This document shows, one piece after another, positions 43,501-48,589 of a DNA stretch of 64,000 bases. Source of the DNA: Euglena gracilis (lineage: Eukaryota > Euglenida > Euglenophyceae > Euglenales); the NCBI GenBank assembly GCA_039621445.1, contig CP154955.1, positions 57,692,619 through 57,756,618 of the forward strand, read 5' to 3'. A program made the position numbers and the translations under genes. The stretch's first letter is position 1. The number at the start of each line of letters is the position of its first letter. The notes below the pieces were generated by a model, which had not been told where the DNA came from, did no database searches, and worked only from the letters and a program-made list of their open reading frames with translations.

Positions 43501-44096
43501 CAAAACTCGCATGCACCCAATGCTCGCCTGTATTTACAACACCGAATCAATGGTGCATTGATGAAATGAGAATTCGGGGATAGAGTTGTTTCTTTCCACC
43601 TGGCACCATTCGCCAAGGCACGAGCCGCAAGTTCCCACAAAAAGAGACTCCAGTTTGTAAAACTGCCTCACAAATTAGTGAAAGTTCTCATTTTTTATTT
43701 TTTTTTTTGAAAATTTAAACATTCATTGCATTGGCTGACATTTTTTTTCCAATTGCCTTTGCGCAACCGAAAATATATTTTCGACGTTTTTTTTTTGGAC
43801 GCCGCAGTCGAGGGGGAAAAAACAGACCCAGGGTCTTTTTTTTTTTGGTAGGGTGTAAGTCTATTCACTCATCCTTCAAATTTACACTTCTAATTTTTTT
43901 TTTGAGAAAAGAACCCACCCACAAGTGCATGGTCTGCTGTTGGCCTGCCCTGCCCAAGACCACGGAGACCACCCACCGAGCGTCCCCGACCATGGTCACC
44001 GAAACGGACGAGGCGGTGGGGGAGGGTTGGTTCTCCCCCGAGGGGGACGCGGCTGGGGTGCGGTGGTTCAACCGCAACACGGCGCCGCTGCGGGGC
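16818..44096 (+). CDS. Large split gene: coiled coil, Pro-rich, helical and SAM domains
   Basis: Gene-level entry. Exons: 16818-16870, 17847-17989, 18764-18929, 22835-22930, 27213-27267, 28397-28503, 28993-29049, 30443-30517, 31676-31758, 33727-33877, 34546-34713, 35067-35115, 36028-36169, 37070-37243, 39010-39095, 40161-40320, 41970-42067, 43022-43130, and perhaps 43959-44096. Intron phase matches at most junctions; 18929/22835, 35115/36028 and 43130/43959 do not fit and suggest a missed exon or wrong edge. The product has Ser/Pro-rich segments, an acidic coiled coil, a Pro-rich tract, an all-helical region (LYARLNCCLALRSW.. to LLWDRLFRALNAQ) and a SAM domain. Coiled coil plus C-terminal SAM is typical of scaffold proteins (liprins are one example), so an adaptor role is an inference. 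Start and stop are not identified. Confidence 0.65.
17847..17989 (+). CDS. Exon (THSWTDRVLGRRQKILDDL)
   Basis: Acceptor TGCGCAG|TG preceded by a long C/T tract, donor GCG|GTGAGG. The product reads FRRSSPPQAAPVD, then THSWTDRVLGRRQKILDDL, then SLRTTGTPSQPLSAA: a short basic/hydrophobic helix in low-complexity surroundings. Clean GC-rich block of 143 nt with excellent splice sites; phase agrees on both sides. Confidence 0.7.
18764..18929 (+). CDS. Exon (MAARQTLSQSLTAASSPAVS)
   Basis: Acceptor TTCAG|CAG (cut at 18763/18764) and donor CGC|GTAAGG. Phase 0 entry gives a Ser/Pro-rich segment with MAARQTLSQSLTAASSPAVS and LFRPPSLSASMGAM. Several AGs are clustered at the acceptor, so the start may shift by a few nucleotides. 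A long TG tract begins 20 nt past the donor. Confidence 0.55.
18950..19215. repeat. TG-rich intron start
   Basis: About 265 nt of imperfect TG/GTGTG repeats immediately downstream of the donor at 18929/18930. Confidence 0.9.
19227..19677. mobile_element. Element built of GGTTTCTTATAGGTGGG words
   Basis: The left end CCCCCACCAATAAGAAAC is the inverse of the right-end words (GTTTCTTATAG, GTTTCTTGTGAGTGGGGG). Internal forward copies lie near 19284, 19325, 19549, 19582, 19621 and 19651. No ORF. It abuts the TIR element that starts at 19679. Confidence 0.65.
19679..21579. mobile_element. 1.9-kb TIR element, ends GCTGAGCTCTTA
   Basis: GCTGAGCTCTTA at 19679-19690 is inverted as TAAGAGCTCAGC at 21568-21579. 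Inside are repeated units of about 250 nt (AAATATCTCG.., GGAAATGTCCGGAGACCTA.., CCCGAGTTACGGCCATTTTT..) and a nested GGTCTTATTTTTGGGG cluster at 20090-20520. No transposase frame, so it is non-autonomous if mobile. Confidence 0.65.
20090..20520. repeat. Cluster of GGGGGTCTTATTTTTGG words
   Basis: Six or more copies of GGTCTTATTTTTGGGGG, with an inverted copy at the left side (CCCCCCAAAAAATAAGACC near 20078-20098) and two GGCGCTTCGCGCC cores (20243, 20395). Probably a separate element nested in the 19679-21579 element. An opposite-orientation relative lies at 36420-36835. Confidence 0.65.
21600..21805. repeat. C/G-block element remnant
   Basis: CCCCCCCCCCACCCCGGGAGG, a GGCGCACAGCGCCGG core and a right end GGGTCTTTAAGCAATATCCTGG, which resembles the CAGG..TTAAG element ends in inverted orientation. 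The left end is not clearly defined. A TG tract follows from 21808 to about 21940. Confidence 0.45.
22664..22772. repeat. TG-rich tract before exon at 22835
   Basis: Imperfect GTGTG/GGTGTG repeats on the plus strand ending about 60 nt before the acceptor. Confidence 0.85.
22835..22930 (+). CDS. Exon (LDAEFLRKPPALLKPLVGPL)
   Basis: Acceptor GCTCTCAG|CTC and donor GAG|GTGGTG. 96 nt, phase 0 at both ends: LDAEFLRKPPALLKPLVGPL, then an Ala/Pro linker (AAAPAAPAAPAE). The next phase 0 exon in the region is at 27213. A second possible exon near 23074-23097 (RRQTPRQQRTAQ frame after TTGACAG) is not supported well enough. Confidence 0.6.
23640..24834. repeat. Second copy of the GCTGAGCTCTTA-family interior and right end
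   Basis: It shares with 19679-21579 the block starting TAGGATTGGCCCGCCCCCC, the 250-nt units and the right terminus TAAGAGCTCGGC (24823-24834). A complete left terminus is missing, so the copy is truncated on the left; the join near 23630 lies beside TTTATATTTGGGG words. Confidence 0.6.
24857..27023. mobile_element. Nested GCTGAGCTCTTA-family elements with inverted interior
   Basis: Left ends GCTGAGCTCTTA occur at 24857-24868 and 26328-26339, and a right end TAAGAGCTCAGC at 27012-27023. From about 25190 to 26100 the 250-nt units run in the opposite orientation to those at 20540-21400 and 23690-24650. This suggests nested insertion followed by inversion, or two elements head to head. Confidence 0.55.
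27213..27267 (+). CDS. Coiled-coil exon 1 (DARTDQLLARADEAELEL)
   Basis: Acceptor CCCTTCGCAG|GAT and donor CTGG|GTGTGC. 55 nt, phase 0 in and phase 1 out. The trailing G plus AG of the next exon makes Glu, so the helix runs on without a break into ESAARELEEMRTEF. Acidic, Leu-rich, heptad-like. Confidence 0.75.
28397..28503 (+). CDS. Coiled-coil exon 2 (SAARELEEMRTEFVDLRTTL)
   Basis: Acceptor CTCCACAG|AG and donor CAG|GTGTGA. The product, SAARELEEMRTEFVDLRTTL then DEDDDSEDELLEEMQ, is a highly acidic amphipathic helix. Entry phase 1, exit phase 0, agreeing with both neighbours. One of the best-supported exons in the window. Confidence 0.85.
28993..29049 (+). CDS. Short exon (ELRNKRTNCSRPTSAAPAK)
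   Basis: Acceptor CCTGCGCAG|GAG, donor AAG|GTATCT; 57 nt, phase 0/0. It ends the coiled coil and enters a Ser/Ala/Pro linker. A TG-rich tract starts right at the donor. Confidence 0.75.
30130..30178. repeat. CCTCCCTGGAG short tandem repeat
   Basis: Four to five tandem 11-mers (GAGCCTCCCTG) within the intron before the exon at 30443. Confidence 0.9.
30443..30517 (+). CDS. Exon (VDAPTQARHDLIRGELLKMK), GC donor
   Basis: Acceptor TCTCGCGCAG|GTG, phase 0. The helix VDAPTQARHDLIRGELLKMK then LSLLK ends at AAG|GCATGG, which would be a GC donor. A weaker alternative is a GT donor 12 nt later (CCT|GTACCC), also phase 0. Confidence 0.7.
30592..30873. mobile_element. MITE-like element with about 54-bp terminal inverted repeats
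   Basis: The left arm begins GGGGATGCCTAAAAAGCGGT and the right arm ends with the exact inverse, ACCGCTTTTTAGGCATCCCC. The arms are essentially perfect over about 54 bp and contain three GCGGTG/CACCGC palindromes each. CATG on both sides may be a 4-bp target duplication. The 170-bp centre has no ORF. Confidence 0.85.
30890..31270. repeat. Dispersed GTCGGGTGCCGACC repeat with palindromic right half
   Basis: TATTTTAGTCGGGTGCCGACC starts it; the block GCCTGCCTGGGCAGGC.. through GGCCTATTTTCAAAGGAATG follows and recurs at 39812-40105. From about 31088 to 31270 it is a long palindrome: CACATGGCATGGAGAGCAGG against its inverse, around TGCCTGCCCAGGCAGGCA. Confidence 0.8.
31676..31758 (+). CDS. Pro/Ser-rich exon (DSEADGSAGGADADSPPPP)
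   Basis: A long C/T tract and TTTGCAG|GAT acceptor, CCCCCAG|GTGCCT donor. Acidic Gly/Ala segment followed by a Pro/Ser run. Phase 0 in, phase 2 out. Confidence 0.75.
33221..33380. mobile_element. CAGG..-ended TIR element, 160 bp
   Basis: Left end CAGGGCGTTGCTCTAG (33221-33236) and right end CTCAAGCAACACCCTG (33365-33380), inverted repeats matching at 13 of 16. The interior has C/G blocks and CAGCCAACAGCC words. No clear target duplication. Same end type as 7501-7745. Confidence 0.6.
33727..33877 (+). CDS. Pro/Arg-rich exon
   Basis: Acceptor ATTGCAG|T and donor GCAGG|GTGGGG. All three frames are open. Phase continuity (2 in, 0 out) selects the Arg/Pro-rich frame (RCTASVTPAGPPRPGS..). The phase 0 frame (RHSGRAAASGQRGAP then PPPFPGPPPPPP) looks just as protein-like. 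Frame is uncertain; the exon itself is well delimited. Confidence 0.55.
34397..34518. repeat. (CA)n tract before exon at 34546
   Basis: Near-pure CA repeat on the plus strand with short interruptions, ending 27 nt before the acceptor. Confidence 0.95.
34546..34713 (+). CDS. Ala-rich exon (GTSLLNDLMSDWRPATAPVR)
   Basis: Acceptor CCGGCCAG|ACC and donor ATG|GTCATG. 168 nt, phase 0/0: TLRTAASATASFAATASLAA followed by GTSLLNDLMSDWRPATAPVR. An Ala-rich helix then a Leu/Trp motif. Well delimited by the CA tract on the left and TG-rich DNA on the right. Confidence 0.7.
35067..35115 (+). CDS. Short Leu-rich exon (QRDLLALLDQLRSLLQ)
   Basis: Acceptor CCCCAG|CAG chosen because it gives phase 0 after the previous exon. 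Product QRDLLALLDQLRSLLQ, an amphipathic helix. Donor GCAGG|GTGGAA exits in phase 1, which does not fit the favoured frame of the next exon, so one edge or a small exon is missing. Upstream AGs (35035) are alternative acceptors. Confidence 0.55.
35858..35965. repeat. (TA/ATATG)n tract
   Basis: AT-rich imperfect tandem repeat of TATATG, TATA and CATA units within the intron before the exon at 36028. Confidence 0.9.
36028..36169 (+). CDS. Helical-domain exon (ADLYARLNCCLALRSWPDL)
   Basis: Acceptor GCCCCAG|TCC, donor GGAGG|GTGTGT (exit phase 1). Product includes PAEPHWPRHAADLYARL and CCLALRSWPDLAAAVAE. With the next exon it forms a continuous helical region. The family is not recognised: weak resemblance to dilute (DIL) or Munc13-type helical domains was considered but is not convincing. 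Confidence 0.7.
36420..36835. repeat. Cluster of CCCCCCAAAATAAGACCCC words
   Basis: Copies of AATAAGACCCCCC and AAAATGGACCCCCCC with an inverted copy at the right end (GGTCTTATTTTGGGG near 36812). Contains CCGGCGTGAAGCGCCGG and GGCGCGAAGCGCC cores. The opposite-orientation relative of 20090-20520. Confidence 0.65.
37070..37243 (+). CDS. Helical-domain exon (DQPLALFLLLSHGDVLCMLT)
   Basis: Acceptor CTCCCCAG|GC (entry phase 1) and donor CTCG|GTATGC (exit phase 1). Product includes MEDQPLALFLLLSHGDVLC and PPEALCALLWDRLFRALNAQ. Phase and reading continue exactly from the exon at 36169 (AVAE-G-LAHT). Hydrophobic Leu/Trp/Phe pattern indicates a folded helical bundle. Confidence 0.85.
37295..37385. 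repeat. (TG)n microsatellite after donor
   Basis: Almost pure TG run 50 nt downstream of the donor at 37243/37244, preceded by a short CA-rich stretch. Confidence 0.95.
39010..39095 (+). CDS. Acidic helix exon (DIEDVVEAKQRALLDEEFVA)
   Basis: Acceptor CCTGTCCAG|CG and donor GCAGG|GTTTAC. Entry phase 1, exit phase 0, both matching neighbours. Product: DIEDVVEAKQRALLDEEFVA then LVCR. The donor lies on GCAGGGTTTACTTAAG, which resembles the left end of the CAGG..TTAAG element family. Confidence 0.8.
39600..39780. repeat. Degenerate TTAGGG array
   Basis: Runs such as TAGGGTTAGGGTTAGGGTTA near 39634-39655 and 39738-39757, separated by variant GGGTT/GGTTT words. It sits in the intron before the exon at 40161; another short run is at 40108-40125. 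Confidence 0.75.
39812..40105. repeat. Second copy of the GTCGGGTGCCGACC repeat
   Basis: Same order of words as 30890-31180: GTATTTTAGTCGGGTGCCGA, GCCTGCCTGGGCAGGC, CAAATCCGACCCCCC, CAAAGGAATGTGCC, GGGGTTGGTAAAAAAACAGCC. It sits between the TTAGGG-like array and the exon at 40161. A partial copy is near 59440-59505. Confidence 0.75.
40161..40320 (+). CDS. Helical exon (VLENLMDVGLRRRTQGLIAG)
   Basis: Acceptor ACCCTCCAG|GTG and donor CTCG|GTGTGT. Phase 0 in, phase 1 out. Product: VLENLMDVGLRRRTQGLIAG, LAGLMVQRARLTGATW, then RAKCDAVFGRQPLDPGL. Well-formed helices; the trailing G joins CT of the next exon to give Ala. Confidence 0.85.
40320..40515. repeat. TG-rich tract at the donor
   Basis: Begins with the GT donor itself and extends almost 200 nt as (TG)n with GC-containing interruptions. 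Confidence 0.95.
41970..42067 (+). CDS. SAM domain, N-terminal half (VWEWTAEDVADWLAYHGL)
   Basis: Acceptor CCCTGCAG|CT (entry phase 1) and donor CCG|GTGCGC (exit phase 0). The product VWEWTAEDVADWLAYHGLAE matches the SAM start: Trp, then W-x3-DV-x2-WL-x3-GL. SAM domains are about 65-residue helical modules for protein-protein (sometimes RNA or lipid) binding and often form oligomers. Confidence 0.9.
43022..43130 (+). CDS. SAM domain, C-terminal half (GLDGSRLLNLSTADVEELV)
   Basis: Acceptor GGCCACAG|GCG, phase 0. AVLSHGLDGSRLLNLSTADV followed by EELVHTAAAH completes the SAM domain (F-x3-GIDG-x2-LL-x-L-x3-DL pattern). Donor GGAGG|GTGGGG exits in phase 1. The intron in the middle of the domain is about 950 nt. 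Confidence 0.9.
43959..44096 (+). CDS. Possible last exon (GWFSPEGDAAGVRWFNRNTA)
   Basis: Acceptor TGCCCAAG|ACC and donor GGC|GTGAGG. The best frame, MVTETDEAVGEGWFSPEGDA then AGVRWFNRNTAPL, is phase 0, while the SAM exon exits in phase 1. So it may belong to another small gene, start at its own ATG (43992), or be linked by an unseen exon. Family not recognised. Confidence 0.45.
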
Positions 44097-44869
44097 GTGA
44101 GGAATTCACAGCCCCCTGGGCAAAGCACATCAATGATTCATACCAACACCCTCTCCACTGCCTCCAGACAACTCGGCGAGGAAGGAGACATGTCCCTCCC
44201 TGTAAGGGCACAAGCACAGAGGGTACAGGACAGTTTCCCGGGCGGGTCCCCTGATGCCTAAAACATGTGGAAAAGCAACATTTTCACAAATTTGCAACCA
44301 GAAGCCTGAAAGAATGCTCGAAGTTTTTTTCTCAACCCAAGGAATTGCCTTTTATGAACACAAAATGCGAAAATCCCAAAAAACTAGTTAGGAGACAGGT
44401 CAGCGGGTACAAGGGCAGGAGACAAGTCCCTATGAGACAGGTTAAACCCCCCCTGAATAGAAGCCTCGGCGGCTTCTATGAATACATAGCAGGCAGACTC
44501 TGGGGGGGGGGTCAGGTCGGTTTTGGACCCCGATGTCTGCCGAGCCAATTTTCCCTTGAAATGGCCATTTTTGGGCCCTGGCGTCTTTGATGCACCCCAA
44601 ACCCCCCTCGGGGGGGAGGGTCCCCCCCCTGCCTGCCAGAGGGGACCCCCCATCAGAGGGGGGCGCAAACTTCCTTTGCAAGAGCCTGGTCCCGGGCATG
44701 ACAATATCGGGGGGGGGGTCGACATAAACACAAGAAGAACAAAACAATTCCAATTCCAATTACAAATCCGGTGGGCAATAAACTGTCGGGTGCCCTTCAC
44801 ACGGGCTTGGCCCAATCCCAAAAAGGGGAAATGATCCGTGTGACAAAAGCGCAGGCAGGCAGAGGGCTG
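44097..44869. other. Spacer between convergent genes
   Basis: No exon seen. It holds C/G-block repeats (44500-44720) and an AATAAA-like word (CAATAAACTG near 44778) of uncertain meaning. The plus-strand SAM gene and the minus-strand repeat-unit gene converge here. Confidence 0.4.
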
Positions 44870-45032
44870 GCCCCAACCCACACCGGAGGTGGCCGACGAG
44901 GCCGCGGCGGACCCAGCCGCCGGGTAGGTCGGGGCGGCCGGTGCGGTGGAGCCGGCAGAGAGGCGGGCGAGGCGGGCCATCCGCTCCTGCACCTCCCGCT
45001 GGGCCCGCTCGGCCTTCTCGCGCACTGCCAGG
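44870..45032 (-). CDS. Repeat unit, large exon (AERAQREVQERMARLARLS)
   Basis: Acceptor ACGGCAG|C (45033/45032). Product SLAVREKAERAQREVQERMA, RLARLSAGSTAPAAP, linker, GVGWGQPSA. Leftmost recognised unit of the minus-strand gene; no stop or polyadenylation signal identified further left. Confidence 0.7.
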
Positions 45033-48000
45033 CTGCCGTGCGTGGACGTGGGTTGCCCCCGCCCCCTGCCGCTCACGGGGCGGGGTTGGGGTTGCGGGAC
45101 TCTTGCCACGGGCGGAGGTGTGCCAAAGGTTGGTCCAAATTGGCGCAAGCCTGCCTGGCCAGAGTCCCGATTATTTTCTGAGTCATGACAGGATAGCACC
45201 TGAAAACATGTGGACCCAGGCAAACTGTACTTCGGACAATGGGGATGCTCTCACACCACGTGCATCGTGTGTACCGTGTGGCGCACCGCGTGAACCGTGT
45301 GGAAAGAATCATCCCTGATTGTGCAATTTTCAAAAATTCCCACAGCACCCTGCTCGTGCTTGGCTTCGATTTTTGTTTGGCTGGTTTCCCACAAAGCGGC
45401 CCTGGCCTTTTTTTGCCATTCTTTTGTCCATTTTGCACCATTTTCGGCCACTTTCATGTTTTTTTGGGGGCTGCATTTGGCCATCCTCATGTAGCACTAT
45501 GAGGGCGTCTTCCGCCGGTGCCAGCGGCAGCCTGCGTTCCTTGCGGTCGCGCTCCTGCTGTCGGCGGGAAGCGCCAGCCTGGGGATCACTGCTACAAGTG
45601 GCTGAGAGGGCGCCCCCGAGAACACTGTGGCTCGCGTTGTGGGTCAAACCCAGAGGAAATCAGCAGAGCAATAAACCAGCAGGACTTGGGGGGATGCTGA
45701 TTCCGAGGATGCCAGAAATGGAATTGGCTTGTTTTCACTGAAATTTTGCGATTTTATTTTTTGCTCCGCCTATTTGAAGTGTTTTGAGGGATTTTAGCCC
45801 AAAAAATTTAAGATTTTTGAAGGGGGTTTCAGGAAATTTTTCTTTGGAAACAGGGGACGTTTTTTCAAGACTAGGGGGGTCCTCCTACCCAGGGGGTATT
45901 CCCCACTTTTCAGGGGTCCGTTTGGGGGGGGGGCAAGCGCCGAAAACAGGCCCAAAATGGTCAAAATCCTGCGGAGACCCACAAGGCCCTGGGGGTACCC
46001 CGTGGGGGGGTCCAGCAGACCCCCCTGCCTTTGAAAAACTTACTTGGAACATAGTCAATTTTGAAGGCTTTTCCAACAACAATGTGTCAAGTCCAAGGAT
46101 TAGGCGAGGGATTAGGATAAAGGCGAAAATTATCGAAATATCTGGCTTTTTAAAAGCATATTTAAAGGGTTTTTTAAAGGGGTTTTTTAAGCTTCTTCAA
46201 GATTATTCAAATTTTATTTTGCAAGGTTAGTCTGGGCATCGGACGGGCAAAAATCACAAGATTATTTGATGCAACAGCGTGCATGAAAATTAGTCACAGC
46301 CTTAAACCTTTAACCTAACAAAAACCTTTTAAAAAAAATGCCTTAATTTTCCACCTGGTTCAGGCTGATAGTTTCCCTGGGGGATTTGATCTGCAGGCTG
46401 ACCCCAGTCGCTGGTGTCGACGAGTGAGCTGGAGGTCAGTGAGGCAGACGATGGGGCCGGGGATGAGGGCAGGGGCGCTGCGGCAGGGGCGGCAGCTGCG
46501 GCCGGCTTCGGGAGGTCTGCCGGGAGAGCCCCCATCGCCTTCAGCCGGGCCAGCCGCTCCTGGACCTCGCGCTGAGCCTGTAGCTGCTTCTCCGCCGGTG
46601 CCAGGCGCCCCCTTCCCAACGATTGTCCGGTTTGGGAAACCCGGACAAAGCCTCGGAGCGTTGGAGGAAGGGAAGCTGCTGGAAATTTCTCGATGCTGCA
46701 ATGGTGGACTTTCAGGGAAGCAAACTCCACACTGAAAACACAATTTGGTTTCAGAATGGTTGGCAAGCTCTTTTCTTTTTATAGTGTGTCCTGCCTTGGG
46801 TGTTTTCCCACATCATACATCACACGTTTCCTCCATGATGCATCCCAGAAGCTGGAAGCTAGGAGCTGGAGGAGAGAACGTTGTTGTTTTGCGCGGAGTC
46901 GAAGGAAGGTGCTGGCAAATAATACAAATGGTGAAGAAGGATGAAGAAGAAGGCGCCTGGTCTCCCTTCGACTCCGATCCATTTGCCGGCGATCTGAGCC
47001 AGGCACTCCCTTTTTGTGGAACACACACAGAAAAAACGTTGTACGGGTTCGAAAAAAAGATTGCACATTGGGTTTGGACCAGACACCATGGGTTCATTTA
47101 GTGACCCCCGCTTTTTTCACTGCACTTTTTCATGGCCCCAAACCCACCCAACCGCTTTTCTTCTTTAACCAACACAACCCCCAAAGGGGGTAAAACCCTC
47201 AAATGGTTTCCGGCCAGGGGCGCACTCCCCCCCCCCGCACGGGGGACGCTGCCTGCGGGGGTGTGCCGGGGGCTGCAGGGGACGCCCAGCTGGCCGCGGC
47301 CGGGGCCGCGGGGGCGGCGGCGGGGGCAGGGGCGGCCCCGAGCCGCTTGAGGCGCTCCAGCCGCTCCTGGATCTCCCGCTGCGCCTGCTCCTTCTTGGCC
47401 CGCGGCGCCAGGGGGCACCCCGCCGGGGGAAGCACGCAACCCCCCCTCGAGCTTCGCACACACATCTCCCACGTGCCACTGGAAAGGTTGGCCAGTGCTG
47501 CTGTGCTGGGGGCGGAGTGATTTTTAAGATACGGGGGGGGGCAGAGCTGGGGGGGGGTGGCTGAGGGTTCAATGTGAGGGCAGGTGGGGCGGGGGGGGGG
47601 AGGTTGGACCCCCTCTGGTCCAGCAGGGGGGGGGGGAGGAATCCCCTGTACAGTGGCTCGGTCGGAGTGACAGATTTTGGGCCTGGCGCTTCGCATCGGT
47701 CTGAAAACCTTTGCCCCCCGAAATCGGCCAAAAAAGGCCATTTTGGGCACTTGTTGGGCAAAAACTTGTCAAAAATGGCAAAAAGATTTGGGGTTTTTTT
47801 TATTTGTTGAGGACCGCCCTGCCTTGAGTCCCATCCAAATTTTGTAGGAAAAGGAGGGCGCACGGGTTGGAGGGGGGTGGGGTGTTTTCCCACCCCTTCG
47901 CCCTCCTGGACCTGAGGAGGTCCGGACCCCCCCCCCCTCTTGCCAGGGAGATCCAGACCAAGCCTAAGGGGGCACCTGGGACCCAACTTTTTTCTTCAGG

Positions 48001-48557
48001 TGTTTTGTGCTCTGGAGTGCCAGCACAATCAACTGAAAATCCAGAGGGAAGATGGGGAAAATGGGGGGGGGGAATTGGCCATATCTCTCGAAAACAGGTT
48101 GACATTGGGAGAAAAGTGATTTCTGGTCTTGGACAATCGCCCATTTATCCAAAACGTCAACAAAAATGTGTTTTTCAACTGTTAATATTTCGACCGCGCC
48201 GAAGAATTATTTGTAATAAGAGGACCGCACTTTTTGAAGACCTTGTACTGGACTTTCCAACACGACAGTTTGTATGGCAGGGTGGCAAAATTGATTTCTG
48301 GCATCCTTGGAGCATCGCCATCCACCCAAAACGTCAAAAAATATGTTGTTTGACTTTTAAATTTCCGACCCCATTCGATCCCCGTTTAGCCGTTGCCCAT
48401 CCCTTGGGCCCAAGGGTGGTCCTCGAGGAGCGATCCCCGACGGGGAAACAAAGGGATCCCGTCCCTTGTGGACCGACCTGCTGTACGGGTGCAAAACTGA
48501 CGAGGGGTATCCCGAAGATGCACCTTCCCCACCACCTGCAAACACCTGCAAACACGG

Positions 48558-48589
<32 letters not shown>

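Noticed and set aside
43371-43640. Minus-strand frame near 43.4-43.6 kb as an extra repeat unit
   Set aside because: It lacks the QREIQERL helix and the WxQ end, and has no small-exon partner.
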